A stretch of 64,000 nt of DNA from Bacteroidota bacterium (lineage in GTDB: Bacteria; Bacteroidota; Bacteroidia; Flavobacteriales; Flavobacteriaceae): contig JAFDZC010000012.1 in the NCBI GenBank assembly GCA_018267095.1, positions 37,494-101,493 on the forward strand, read 5' to 3'. A program made the translations under genes and the position numbers. The notes beneath the pieces were generated by a model, which was not told where the DNA came from, ran no database searches, and worked only from the letters and a program-made list of their open reading frames with translations. Of the stretch, positions 52,099 to 61,360 are shown piece by piece. Each line of letters opens with the position of its first letter. Within the stretch, counting starts at the first letter, position 1.

Positions 52099-52887
52099 TT
52101 ATTTAAAGTTACGTTGTCTTTTGGCTTCAAAAAGTAGAATGGCAGCGGCTACCGAAACGTTCATTGAATCGAGTGTGCCTTGCATGGGGATGATGATGTT
52201 TTGTTTTGTGTTATCGCGCCAAATTTGTGTGAGTCCGGTGGCTTCGGTCCCGACTGCTAGCGCTGTAGGTTCTTGATAATTAGGGATGAAATAGGGTGTT
52301 GAATCTTGTAAAGTGGCACCGTAAATAGCAATGTTGTTTTGTTGTAAGTAGGCAATCACTTCTTCTGAAGTTCCGGTGGCGATTTGATTGGTAAACAAAC
52401 CACCAACACTTGAACGCACTACATTGGGGTTGTACAAATCGGTTTTGGGATCGGCAATAATCACAGCATCGATTCCGGCGGCGTCGGCGGTGCGCAACAT
52501 GGCTCCGATGTTTCCGGGTTTTTCGGGTGATTCAGCTACCAATATCAGCGGATTTTGAGGTAATTTTAAATCGCTCAGCAATAACGAACGGCTTATGGCT
52601 ATGCCGATTAAACCTTCGGTGGTATCGCGATAAGCTAATTTTTGATACACTTCTTTGCTGATCTCAATCAGTTCAACAGCAGCGTCTATTTTGGGTAGTT
52701 TTTCAATAGCGATTAATTCCGGACAAAACAAAACAGTTTGCAACTGATAACCACCTTTGAGGGCGAGTTCAAGTTCGCGTTTTCCTTCAATTAAAAAAGT
52801 ACCGGTTTGCTTGCGGGTTTTGGTTTTTTCCTGCAACTGAACCAGTGATTTAACCAGCGGATTTTGTATGGAAATAATTTGCTTCAA
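52099..52887 (-). CDS. TrmH/SpoU family RNA methyltransferase
   Basis: SAM-dependent 2'-O-ribose methyltransferase of 262 residues. The N-terminal substrate-binding domain (KQTGTFLIEGKRELELAL) is followed by the knotted catalytic domain with ESPEKPGNIGAMLRTADAAG, IADPKTDLYNPNVVRSSVGG and IIPMQGTLDSMNVSVAAAIL (motif 3). The start appears to be TTG at 52887, as no ATG is available near. A TATATTTG -7 element lies only 4 bases upstream, so a leaderless mRNA is possible. It is unclear whether the target is rRNA or tRNA. Confidence 0.88.
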   Translation of the reverse strand: MKQIISIQNPLVKSLVQLQEKTKTRKQTGTFLIEGKRELELALKGGYQLQTVLFCPELIAIEKLPKIDAAVELIEISKEVYQKLAYRDTTEGLIGIAISRSLLLSDLKLPQNPLILVAESPEKPGNIGAMLRTADAAGIDAVIIADPKTDLYNPNVVRSSVGGLFTNQIATGTSEEVIAYLQQNNIAIYGATLQDSTPYFIPNYQEPTALAVGTEATGLTQIWRDNTKQNIIIPMQGTLDSMNVSVAAAILLFEAKRQRNFK

Positions 52888-52900
52888 GGCTCAAATATAG

Positions 52901-52940
52901 AAATAAAAAAGCCTTTGAAAAAAAACTGAACAAAGGCTTT
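52901..52940 (-). terminator. Intrinsic terminator of the subtilase gene
   Basis: Perfect 10-base inverted repeat, aaagcctttg (52908-52917) and caaaggcttt (52931-52940), with a 13-base loop, followed on the minus strand by a T-run at 52907-52902. It lies 11 bases after the stop of the subtilase gene. Confidence 0.85.
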
Positions 52941-52951
52941 ACAATTATCTA

Positions 52952-55900
52952 CTAGTTCTCTTTGCTTATTTTGACCGTATTATACGATTGACCGGTAGCT
53001 ACTTTCATCAAATACTGACCGCTGCTCAGGTCTGAAATATCAATCGAAGACTGGTTTGTTTTCGGAGCGGCATTTTTGACTAATTGCCCTAACATATTGT
53101 ATATTTCAACCCTATCAATAGTTGTTTTACTTCTAATGTTGATGGAATTTTGTACTGGGTTTGGATAATACAAAAACGGTAAATTCTCAAATTTTGTTTG
53201 TCCCAATACCGAGCAATTTACCGAGGCTGACCATCCCGGATAGGTATTGGCTCCGTCTGAGTAAAACAAAAATGTCAAAGCTCCGGAAGCATCGGTCGAG
53301 GTAATGGTGCCCGGATTGTTGTTGCCGGTAAAGCCATATTGTTCAACAATATACGGATAGGTATTGTTGGGGCCGTTGTAAATGGTCAAACGATCGATTT
53401 GATCTTCTAACTGAAACGAGGTAAAGGTAACGCTTACTTTTTCACCGGCATTCAGAGGATAAATAGTAACCATGTCATTTTCTTGGTTTGAGTAGTTTCC
53501 ATTCGGACCACCAGTATCGTAGAATACATTGTCAAAGCAATAATCTATTTTAGTGTTGAATGAGGCTGTGTTTGTGGCAGAAAATACATTGTTGCTGCAT
53601 TGCGCACGAATGTATATATCATAGCTGGAAAAAGAATTCAAGCCATTGGCAAGGTATGAATTCGTATTGACTGTTTGATACAAACCAGCTGGTGATTGAC
53701 CGCTGGGAACAATAGCAATTTCAAAGCTTGACGAACCATTTGGATTGGTCCAATTAATTTGAGCTGAATGTGCTGCAATATTTATCACACTAATTTGATT
53801 GTCATTGCTACAAGCGGTTGTAAACAAATAAACCGCTGAGTAAGCTGAAGTTCCGCAAACATTGTTTGATTTTACACGCCAATAATAGTTGCTTCCGGCA
53901 TCTAATCCATCAAGATCAATTTGGTTGGTGTTGCTGGTATATATTTCTACATCAGCTGAAAAATCTGCCGTCTTTGACAATTCAATGGTGTAGCTGGCAA
54001 CATTTGATCCTACATTTTGCCAAACCAATGTAGGAGCAATGCTGGCCGGATTGGTGTTGTTGGCCGGACTAGTCAAACTTGGGCCTGTAATTAACTCATT
54101 TTGTATCACCAGGGTCAAAGTTAGCTCGCCGTGGTAGGTAGCTGTGTCAGCTTTAAGCAATAAAGTATAAGTTCCTACTGCAGCCGAACTCAAACCACTG
54201 ATAAAAACAGTTCCGTTGCCAGATGCAGTCATGGTTGCAGATGAGAAACTTGTAGTTGCTCCAGTTGGTAACCCGGTCATGCTCATCACGGCTGAATCGG
54301 TAAAATTTGCCGGTGTTTTTAAATGAAAATTAAACTGAGCCTCATTGGTTCCTTGACAAAATCTTTTCAGTACAGGTTCATTAGTACTCAACAACATGGG
54401 ATTGTGTATTACGTTGCTGATAATGAGTGAATAATTTTGGTGCGTATTTGTTAGATTTCCTTTGTGCGAAACCGTAACAGTGTAGGTTCCGTTGGGATTA
54501 CTGAGTTCTATTTTTTCGATGTTGTCCACTTTATTATCGCCTTTGGTGGCCGGATCATCAACGATGGCTGGGTTGAGTTTCCACGGAAAATTTTCTTGAC
54601 TTCCTTGAATCAAACGCAAATCTAAATCGTTGACTAACGCAGGTTTTGGATTGTCAATAACCCCAAATACCGTAGCTCCGGCAGGATCGGTCCAGCAAAT
54701 TGAAGCTACTATGGGTTGGGCGGTGTTTAAAGGTTTTACGTCAAATGAATAAGTATTGCTTTGCAGTAAATCATTTTCTTGGATATATGATTCGGCACCT
54801 TCTTTTGAAATGAGAACAGCAGCTTTTTCAGCATTCATGAGTCCCCAACCAAAGCGGTAATCTGGCCCCGGATCGCTTCCGGCTTCATCGGCAGTATGCA
54901 AAGTCAAACCGCGTAAGGTAGCAGCTTTCATGAAAAAACCTTTGACATTTTTGTAGTGTTGTTGCAATAAAAGCAATGTTCCGGCAACATTAGGTGAAGA
55001 CATTGAAGTTCCGCTGAGTTGTTGGTATGAAGTGTCCGAAGTAGAGACACTTGAACGGACATTAACTCCTTTGCCGCAAATATCTGGCTTGATACGCCCA
55101 TCGTCAGACGGACCCCAACTGCTAAAGCCTGACATGGTAACACTTGCCGGTCCGGTGTAATTGGTTACTTGGTTTACTGCCGCAACGATAATTCCGTTTT
55201 TTGAGTTGCTTTTTCCGGATAGTAAATCATATCCTTCTTTATCAGGATTATAACCGGCGTTTCGTGAGTTTCCGGCTGAATTTACCATCTGGTAATACGG
55301 AGCATTGTACATGATTTCGTCAAACGATTGTGCCTCACCGTTATATCTTCCCCACATAGAAACCGGAACCGAAGCCGGGTCAGCGCCGTATGAGTGGTTC
55401 GAGATCAACAATCCGTTGGAAGCCGCATTGATTACTTCTGATTCGTCACTGTTCCAATCATAAGCCTTGAGTAAAGCTTGTGAAGCCATGCCTTTGGCAG
55501 AAGGATTTGCATTAGCACCACCCATCATGGTACCTGAAACGTGCGTGGCATGAAGTGAAAGTTCGGTAGCGTTATCTACTTGAGTAACTCGTCCGGTCAA
55601 TAGAGCATGGGTATCTCTTACTTTTCCGCCATCCCAAATACCAATGGTCATGCCTTGTCCGTCAAGACTTAGTCCTAAACTTCCCCCGCTGTTGAGTCGG
55701 TTAGCACGTGTAGTTAATGCAGCGCCAACATTATCGGTGGTGAAATAAACGGGGTTTCCGGACTCATCCAAGCGCATGAGTTCTTTAAAGTTCCCTTTTT
55801 TTCCTTTGATCGTGGTTGGCCAGCCTTTGATTGCCGCTTGTTGCCATGCTACTTTTTTTTGGGCTTTGGCAGTGGAATCTTTTATATGTGCTAAACGGTT

Positions 55901-56011
55901 AAGTTCAGTCATGTTGTTGGCTGTTTGTATTTTCTTGATGTCTTCAGAAGTTTGTGAAAACACTGAAATACATGACCATAACATTACTATTGGGGTAAAT
56001 AGTTTTTTCAT
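52952..56011 (-). CDS. Secreted S8 (subtilisin-like) peptidase with T9SS type A sorting domain
   Basis: Large extracellular protease of 1019 residues with a signal peptide, MKKLFTPIVMLWSCISVFS. The catalytic triad sites are GIWDGGKVRDTH (Asp), HATHVSGTMMG (His) and GTSMSSPNVAGTLLLL (Ser). Downstream are a P/homo B-like or pre-peptidase region, two fibronectin-type-III-like domains (about 650-850), a CUB-like domain (about 850-935), and the C-terminal T9SS sorting domain, YPNPVQNSINIRS to the end. The protein is exported across the outer membrane by the type IX secretion system and probably anchored or released. It has its own terminator. Confidence 0.92.
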   Translation of the reverse strand: MKKLFTPIVMLWSCISVFSQTSEDIKKIQTANNMTELNRLAHIKDSTAKAQKKVAWQQAAIKGWPTTIKGKKGNFKELMRLDESGNPVYFTTDNVGAALTTRANRLNSGGSLGLSLDGQGMTIGIWDGGKVRDTHALLTGRVTQVDNATELSLHATHVSGTMMGGANANPSAKGMASQALLKAYDWNSDESEVINAASNGLLISNHSYGADPASVPVSMWGRYNGEAQSFDEIMYNAPYYQMVNSAGNSRNAGYNPDKEGYDLLSGKSNSKNGIIVAAVNQVTNYTGPASVTMSGFSSWGPSDDGRIKPDICGKGVNVRSSVSTSDTSYQQLSGTSMSSPNVAGTLLLLQQHYKNVKGFFMKAATLRGLTLHTADEAGSDPGPDYRFGWGLMNAEKAAVLISKEGAESYIQENDLLQSNTYSFDVKPLNTAQPIVASICWTDPAGATVFGVIDNPKPALVNDLDLRLIQGSQENFPWKLNPAIVDDPATKGDNKVDNIEKIELSNPNGTYTVTVSHKGNLTNTHQNYSLIISNVIHNPMLLSTNEPVLKRFCQGTNEAQFNFHLKTPANFTDSAVMSMTGLPTGATTSFSSATMTASGNGTVFISGLSSAAVGTYTLLLKADTATYHGELTLTLVIQNELITGPSLTSPANNTNPASIAPTLVWQNVGSNVASYTIELSKTADFSADVEIYTSNTNQIDLDGLDAGSNYYWRVKSNNVCGTSAYSAVYLFTTACSNDNQISVINIAAHSAQINWTNPNGSSSFEIAIVPSGQSPAGLYQTVNTNSYLANGLNSFSSYDIYIRAQCSNNVFSATNTASFNTKIDYCFDNVFYDTGGPNGNYSNQENDMVTIYPLNAGEKVSVTFTSFQLEDQIDRLTIYNGPNNTYPYIVEQYGFTGNNNPGTITSTDASGALTFLFYSDGANTYPGWSASVNCSVLGQTKFENLPFLYYPNPVQNSINIRSKTTIDRVEIYNMLGQLVKNAAPKTNQSSIDISDLSSGQYLMKVATGQSYNTVKISKEN

Positions 56012-56127
56012 TTCAATTTTTTTTTTGCGACGCTAAAGTAATTTAAATCTCGATAACTTTTGCAACATCTCATTTTATTGATGACCAAAAGTATACCGAC
56101 CAATGAACAATTACGAATTAAAATTCC

Positions 56128-57933
56128 CTAAGGTTGAATTAGATATAAATATCCGGTCATTGGTTCAGGATATTCAGGATCATTAAGTTCAAGCACATAA
56201 AAGTAGGTTCCGCTCGCAATTTCTTCATTTGAAACAATCAAACCTTTATGCGCATAGCCATCCCATTCACCGGAATTATTATTGCCTATCCATACCAATT
56301 TTCCCCAACGGTTGTATATATATAATCTGAAATTGTAAAAAATATTAAACAAACCATCGATGTGAAAAGTATCATTGGCTCCGTCATTATTGGCCGAAAC
56401 AAAATTATATACAATGGGTGGGCATTTCCGGGTTTGCAATTCAAAATGGGTTTGTTGGTAGCAATCTTCGTGACCCACTTTTACATAAATCACTTTTGGC
56501 GTATGATCGGCGATAAAATGATTAGAGTTGGTAATCTCGTTGGCATTGTTGATCAAATCTTCAGAAGTGTTATAAAACCGAACATAATCTGTTGGATTTT
56601 GTCGCATTGAATCGGCATAACCTGAAAAATCAAACGTGCCTTTAAAATCGCCCTCGTTGCAAACCACCAAGTTAGGCGGAGGAGTTAGTTCGGGTGCGAT
56701 TCCGATGCTTCCGGAAGTTAAAAACTCGTTGTTGTCTTCGTTGAGTTCAATGACCGTTCCTTGTCCGGATGCGTTTTGATCTACAATCATTTTAAAATCA
56801 AACGGACTGGTTAAATTTTGCGGTAAAACAAAATTAAAAATACCCGATTCGCTTCCGCCTGGCGCTATCGAATTTTGAGTGTAAATGGTTTGGTAATAGG
56901 TTCCGCCCAAATAAACCGAAACCGGAGTGTTGGCCGGTAAGGCTAAGGTTCCCGAAGTATTATATGCAGTATAATCTACTTTTACGTCTCTAAAATTACA
57001 AGGACTTTCAATCAGGTCAACGCTAACAGTAGCATCCGGCAAACGTTGATTGAGTTGGGTAACAACTGCATTAATTAAAACCACATCTTGACCAGAAGTC
57101 ATTCGGATGGGTAGGGTAGTGTCGCCCAAATTAATGTTGCCTTGCAAACTGTAAATATCCAAATCCATATTGTACAAGACATTTGAATTGGTGATGGTAT
57201 TGGTTCCGTTAAAGGCGTTGGTCGACGGGTTGAGCGGCGGTGAATCAATTAAGTTGTTATTGATGAACAAGGATTCGTTTACAGCAATACCGCTGTCGCC
57301 TTCCCATGCCAGAAACCCAATTTTTGAATTATTGGTATCGGTAACATCTAAGTTGTTTAAGTTAATATTGATGTCATTTGGAATGGCTTGAAAACCGTCA
57401 TATATATTGATTTGATTGAGCGGAAGGCTGTTGTTTTTATACACGACGATAATTGCCCAACCGCCGAAATTGGTACTGCTTGAAGAAAAATAATAATTGA
57501 TCCAAGGGTTAAGGTCTAATTCTGATAAGGTATAAGTGCCGTTTCCGGTAGCTTGTAATAGTGTGGTTACATCAGCAAAAGCACTGAAATAGTCTAATGG
57601 ATTTCCGCCCAAGAATCGGTGGTGGGTAAAATTTCTCTGAGCCGTATAAGTTGTTCCGTTGAGCTTTACTTCAAAATCTCCCGGTCCGCATCCGGCCCAA
57701 TACAAATAGGCCTTTTCGATTTGGTCTGTGGGGGCTAAGTTTAATTGCGCCGAAGAAGTTGTTAAAATACTCGCCGAAGACATAAAAGTATTTTCTTGCG
57801 GATTGAGTGTATTTCCGATAAAAGTGAAATTATATCTGCCCTGAAATTGATTATACAACGAAATACTCTGGCTCTTTACCGTCAAAGAACTCAAGCAAAC
57901 AATAAATGTTGCAAGTATTAGTTTAATTTTCAC
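56128..57933 (-). CDS. Secreted protein with gliding-motility-associated C-terminal domain
   Basis: A 601-residue exported protein starting at GTG 57933, with a signal peptide (MKIKLILATFIVCLSSLTVKS). Residues about 25-290 form a beta-rich domain (YLYWAGCGPGDFEVKLNG, WAIIVVYKNNSLPLNQINI) like the DUF3344-type repeats of surface proteins; a CARDB-like Ig domain follows (VELNEDNNEFLTSG). The C-terminal about 90 residues (NNDGANDTFHIDGLFN, YIYNRWGKLVWIG, YLYLIQP) are the type B T9SS sorting domain. Its partner PorP/SprF is encoded elsewhere in the window. Function unknown. Confidence 0.83.
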   Translation of the reverse strand: MKIKLILATFIVCLSSLTVKSQSISLYNQFQGRYNFTFIGNTLNPQENTFMSSASILTTSSAQLNLAPTDQIEKAYLYWAGCGPGDFEVKLNGTTYTAQRNFTHHRFLGGNPLDYFSAFADVTTLLQATGNGTYTLSELDLNPWINYYFSSSSTNFGGWAIIVVYKNNSLPLNQINIYDGFQAIPNDININLNNLDVTDTNNSKIGFLAWEGDSGIAVNESLFINNNLIDSPPLNPSTNAFNGTNTITNSNVLYNMDLDIYSLQGNINLGDTTLPIRMTSGQDVVLINAVVTQLNQRLPDATVSVDLIESPCNFRDVKVDYTAYNTSGTLALPANTPVSVYLGGTYYQTIYTQNSIAPGGSESGIFNFVLPQNLTSPFDFKMIVDQNASGQGTVIELNEDNNEFLTSGSIGIAPELTPPPNLVVCNEGDFKGTFDFSGYADSMRQNPTDYVRFYNTSEDLINNANEITNSNHFIADHTPKVIYVKVGHEDCYQQTHFELQTRKCPPIVYNFVSANNDGANDTFHIDGLFNIFYNFRLYIYNRWGKLVWIGNNNSGEWDGYAHKGLIVSNEEIASGTYFYVLELNDPEYPEPMTGYLYLIQP

Positions 57934-58023
57934 CTAGCTTTTTTTTAGATTTTAAAGTTATTAAAAATACCTCATAATCTGAATGCTGAAATTTACTTTC
58001 AATTCATTTATATAAAATAATGC

Positions 58024-58031
58024 TAGTTTTG
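58024..58031 (+). promoter_or_regulatory. Putative -7 element of the flippase gene
   Basis: TAGTTTTG matches TAnnTTTG and lies 24 bases before the TTG start at 58056. Confidence 0.55.
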
Positions 58032-58055
58032 TAACCAACTTTTATATCCAGAGTT

Positions 58056-59336
58056 TTGAGTTTTTATAAGTCAATCCGAAGAACGCCTTTGTTCAAAGTT
58101 ACCTCGCTCAACAGTGTGAGTGTGCTGATTAAGATTTTTACCGGATTGGCCACATCAAAGATTATGGCTATGATGGTTGGTCCGGCCGGTTTGGCATTGA
58201 CGGGCAATTTGCGCAATTTTCTCACTTCGCTTGAAGGTATTGCCACGCTCGGTATTCAGAATGGCGTTGTCAAACAAATCGCGGCTAACAAAGAGAACAC
58301 CGATGAGCTCAAAAAAATAATAGCCTCGGTTTTTATTTTGTTGTTGTCGGTTTCGGTGTTTGTAGGATTGGGATTGATTGTATTAGGGCAATCAGTGAAT
58401 AATGCGGTTTTTGGTTCGCAAGAACATTTTCAAAATTTGTTTTTGGTATTGGGACTGAGTTTTCCGTTTTATATCGGCGGGATGGTTTTGACCTATTTTA
58501 TCAATGGTTTGGGGCAATACCAAAGAGTTATTTGGATTAATATTTGGGGCAATGTTGTGGCGTTGGGCTTTACTTTTTGGGCTGTAAACGAATTTAAAAC
58601 CTTTGGTGCTTTGCTCTCATTAATTATTCCGCCGGCAATTTTGTTTTGGATTTCGTGGTTTCAACTCAATCGAATTATTGATTTCAAAAATTATCTCCGT
58701 CAGTGCTATTTTGACCTGAAGGTAATTAAAAATCTCTCGTCTTATGCGTTGATGACTTTGGTTTCAGCGGTAGTTGGTTCTTGGACACTTTTGATGATTC
58801 GCCAAAATCTCATTCTCACCAGCGGTATGGAGCAAGCCGGGTTTTGGGAAGCGATGAGTCGTATTTCAGGCCTTTATTTGTTGTTTATTTCAACGGTTTT
58901 GACGGTTTATTTTTATCCAAAATTATCAGCGGCTACTTCAGATATCGCTACGCGTAATATTTTCATGAGTTATTATAAAGGGATTTTACCGGTTTTTGCG
59001 ACTGGTTTATTTTTTATATTTCTCTTGCGCGACCAGCTGGTAGCGATTTGCTTTACCAATGATTTTGCTTCGGTTTCAGATTTGTTCTTTTGGCAACTTT
59101 TGGGTGATTTTTTTAAAGCAGCTTCACTCATTTTAGGTTATCAGCTTTTGGCCAAACAACGAACCTTAGCGTACATTTTGTCGGAGGTTTTTTCGCTTAT
59201 TTTGCTTGCTTCAGTTGCGCATATTTTGTCGCCAATGTTTGGAGCAAAAGGAGTAGTGATGGCTTATGCTGTTGACTATTTTGTATATTTTTTAGTGCTT
59301 GTTTTTTATTTCAGAAAATCACTTTTTTCAAAATAA
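58056..59336 (+). CDS. O-antigen/oligosaccharide flippase (Wzx-like, MATE-fold)
   Basis: Polytopic membrane protein of 426 residues with about 12 helices that should move lipid-linked O-units across the inner membrane. The N-terminus, TTG-initiated, reads MSFYKSIRRTPLFKVTSLNS, followed by GLATSKIMAMMVGPAGLALT, the typical O-antigen translocase pattern. Charged residues are mostly in loops. No other ATG or GTG start fits the upstream stop, so TTG is preferred. The gene is an isolated + strand unit between two T9SS-related regions, so it may serve the pse/LPS locus from a distance. Confidence 0.86.
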   Translation: MSFYKSIRRTPLFKVTSLNSVSVLIKIFTGLATSKIMAMMVGPAGLALTGNLRNFLTSLEGIATLGIQNGVVKQIAANKENTDELKKIIASVFILLLSVSVFVGLGLIVLGQSVNNAVFGSQEHFQNLFLVLGLSFPFYIGGMVLTYFINGLGQYQRVIWINIWGNVVALGFTFWAVNEFKTFGALLSLIIPPAILFWISWFQLNRIIDFKNYLRQCYFDLKVIKNLSSYALMTLVSAVVGSWTLLMIRQNLILTSGMEQAGFWEAMSRISGLYLLFISTVLTVYFYPKLSAATSDIATRNIFMSYYKGILPVFATGLFFIFLLRDQLVAICFTNDFASVSDLFFWQLLGDFFKAASLILGYQLLAKQRTLAYILSEVFSLILLASVAHILSPMFGAKGVVMAYAVDYFVYFLVLVFYFRKSLFSK

Positions 59337-59350
59337 GTTTTATCATCTTA

Positions 59351-59384
59351 CAAAAAAAGGGACGCTGCCGAAACAACATCCCTT
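59351..59384 (-). terminator. Intrinsic terminator of the OmpA-family gene
   Basis: On the minus strand aaggga (59384-59379) pairs with tccctt (59362-59357), followed by a T-run at 59358-59352. It lies 23 bases after the stop of the OmpA gene and faces the end of the flippase gene. Confidence 0.65.
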
Positions 59385-59407
59385 CCCAACAAAATTTAAA
59401 TTTGCAA

Positions 59408-61348
59408 TTATAAAGCTGTAATAATAAATTCACTTCTACGGTTGGCTTGGTGCTCTTCTTCTGAACACTGTACGCCATCGGCACAACGGTTCACCAATTG
59501 AGTTTCACCATAACCTTTACCGGTTAATCTGCTGGCATCTACACCGTTTTTGATCAACCAAGCGATGGTCGATTTAGCACGACGATCAGATAGCTTTTCA
59601 TTGTATTTGTGTGTCTGACGTGAGTCGGTGTGTGAACGAACATCAATTTTCATGGCCGGATATTGTTTCATCACATCTAAGATTTTCTCAAGTTCTAAAG
59701 CGGCATCCGGACGGATGTTCCATTTGTCTAAATCAAAGTAGATGATTTTGATGCCAAAAGCTTTGGCCAAATCGTCGCCCACGGTAACCGGTTTGACTTT
59801 TTTCTCGAGTTGAATCGGCAAGTCTGTTTTTCCGGTTTGTTTTGAAATAGTAATGCGTTGTTCTTTGGTTTCATAAGGCTCTTTTTCGGCACGAACATAA
59901 TATACTTTACCACATTCAACGTTTCCGAAATCATAGAAACCTTTGTCATCAGAAGCTACTTCTTTGAGTTTGTTGAATTTCTCATCAAACAAAGTGACTT
60001 TGGTATTTGGCAGAATTTCGCCGGTTTCTAAATCGGTTACAACTCCTGAAAGATTTTGCTCACAAACCAATTTACGTGTTTCGATGAATTTGTAAATATC
60101 GTCGTAGCCCATTCCGCCTTCACGGTTAGAAGACAAGAATCCTTTACGGGTTTTGGTATCAATCAAATAAGCAAAATCGTCTTGCGGTGAGTTGGCCGGT
60201 GCCCCAATATTGATCGGCTCTTGAAAAGTTCCATCGGCATTCATACGCGACATATAGATGTCTAAACCGCCCAATCCAGGGTGCCCGTCAGAAGCAAAGT
60301 ACAATTCGTTTTCATCGGTTACCAACGGGAAAGTTTCTTTACCTTCAGTATTGATTTTTGTTCCTAAATTCTCAGGCGTTCCATAGCTGTCTTCACCAGT
60401 AATAGCTACTTTCCACAAGTCTGATTGCCCTTTGGTTCCAGGCATGTCTGATGCAAAATACAAAGTCTTTTCATCCGGACTCAGCATCGGGTGAGCTACA
60501 CTGTAATTGTCACTGTTAAACGGCAATTCAGTTATATTTTGCCAAACGCCTTCTTTGAGCGTAGCTTTGTATATTTTTAATAAGGTAATGCGGTTGGCAT
60601 CTTTGCCTTTGGTTCCGTTGATAAAATTGTTTCGGGTAAAATACATGTATTTCCCGTCTTTGGTAAACACCGGAGTTGACTCGTGAAACTTTGAGTTGAT
60701 TTGTTTGGCATACTTATCGGCCATGCCTAGAGCACCATCAGTTGATTGCTCTGCAGCATATAAACCTGTAAAATACTGGTTGGTCCATTTGTGTTTTTTC
60801 TGCGCAAAACTTCCGGTATCACGTGAGGAAGCAAAAACCAACATATTGCCCGAAAATGCACTTCCGTAATCAGAATATTTTGAGTTGATTCCGGCATCTT
60901 CGATTTTGTATCGACCTGAATTTGCCTTGATCTCATCCATGTAATATTGCTTGTCTTTGAAGATTTTTCCACGCAAATCTTCACCGGCTTTTTGGTTGAA
61001 CAAAAGCATCATTTCATCAGCCTTTTTATAATCGCCAATTCCTTTAAGCGATTGAGCATAACGATAGTAATATTCGGGTTCAACTTCGGTATTCATGGCA
61101 AACAATTCTCCATACCATTTGGCTGCTTTGGTCAAGTCAGCGTTGAAGTAATAGGCGTTTCCTAATTTTTGAAACATGTCTGCCGATTTGTAACCTTTGT
61201 TGGCCACACGCTCATAAGTCTGAGTCGCATCGATGTATGCGTATTTGGCATACTGCTTATCAGCTTTTTTGATACCGGCATTTTGAGCATAACCATTAAA
61301 GGTTAAAGCACTCAAAAACGATATAAATAGTATTGCTTTATTTTTCAT
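59408..61348 (-). CDS. OmpA-family protein with TPR and PD40 repeats (T9SS-associated)
   Basis: A 646-residue outer-membrane/periplasmic protein with a signal peptide, MKNKAILFISFLSALTFNGYA. Order: TPR-like helices (about 25-130), WD40/PD40-type beta propeller (about 150-400, with PMLSPDEKTLYFASDMPG and FPLVTDENELYFASDGHPG), a carboxypeptidase-regulatory-like domain (about 430-510), and a C-terminal OmpA peptidoglycan-binding domain (VRSHTDSRQTHKYNEKLSDRR). In Flavobacteria this gene type follows sprF and belongs to the adhesin-secretion set. It is 12 bases downstream of porP/sprF. Confidence 0.9.
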   Translation of the reverse strand: MKNKAILFISFLSALTFNGYAQNAGIKKADKQYAKYAYIDATQTYERVANKGYKSADMFQKLGNAYYFNADLTKAAKWYGELFAMNTEVEPEYYYRYAQSLKGIGDYKKADEMMLLFNQKAGEDLRGKIFKDKQYYMDEIKANSGRYKIEDAGINSKYSDYGSAFSGNMLVFASSRDTGSFAQKKHKWTNQYFTGLYAAEQSTDGALGMADKYAKQINSKFHESTPVFTKDGKYMYFTRNNFINGTKGKDANRITLLKIYKATLKEGVWQNITELPFNSDNYSVAHPMLSPDEKTLYFASDMPGTKGQSDLWKVAITGEDSYGTPENLGTKINTEGKETFPLVTDENELYFASDGHPGLGGLDIYMSRMNADGTFQEPINIGAPANSPQDDFAYLIDTKTRKGFLSSNREGGMGYDDIYKFIETRKLVCEQNLSGVVTDLETGEILPNTKVTLFDEKFNKLKEVASDDKGFYDFGNVECGKVYYVRAEKEPYETKEQRITISKQTGKTDLPIQLEKKVKPVTVGDDLAKAFGIKIIYFDLDKWNIRPDAALELEKILDVMKQYPAMKIDVRSHTDSRQTHKYNEKLSDRRAKSTIAWLIKNGVDASRLTGKGYGETQLVNRCADGVQCSEEEHQANRRSEFIITAL

Positions 61349-61360
61349 GATGTTTCAATT

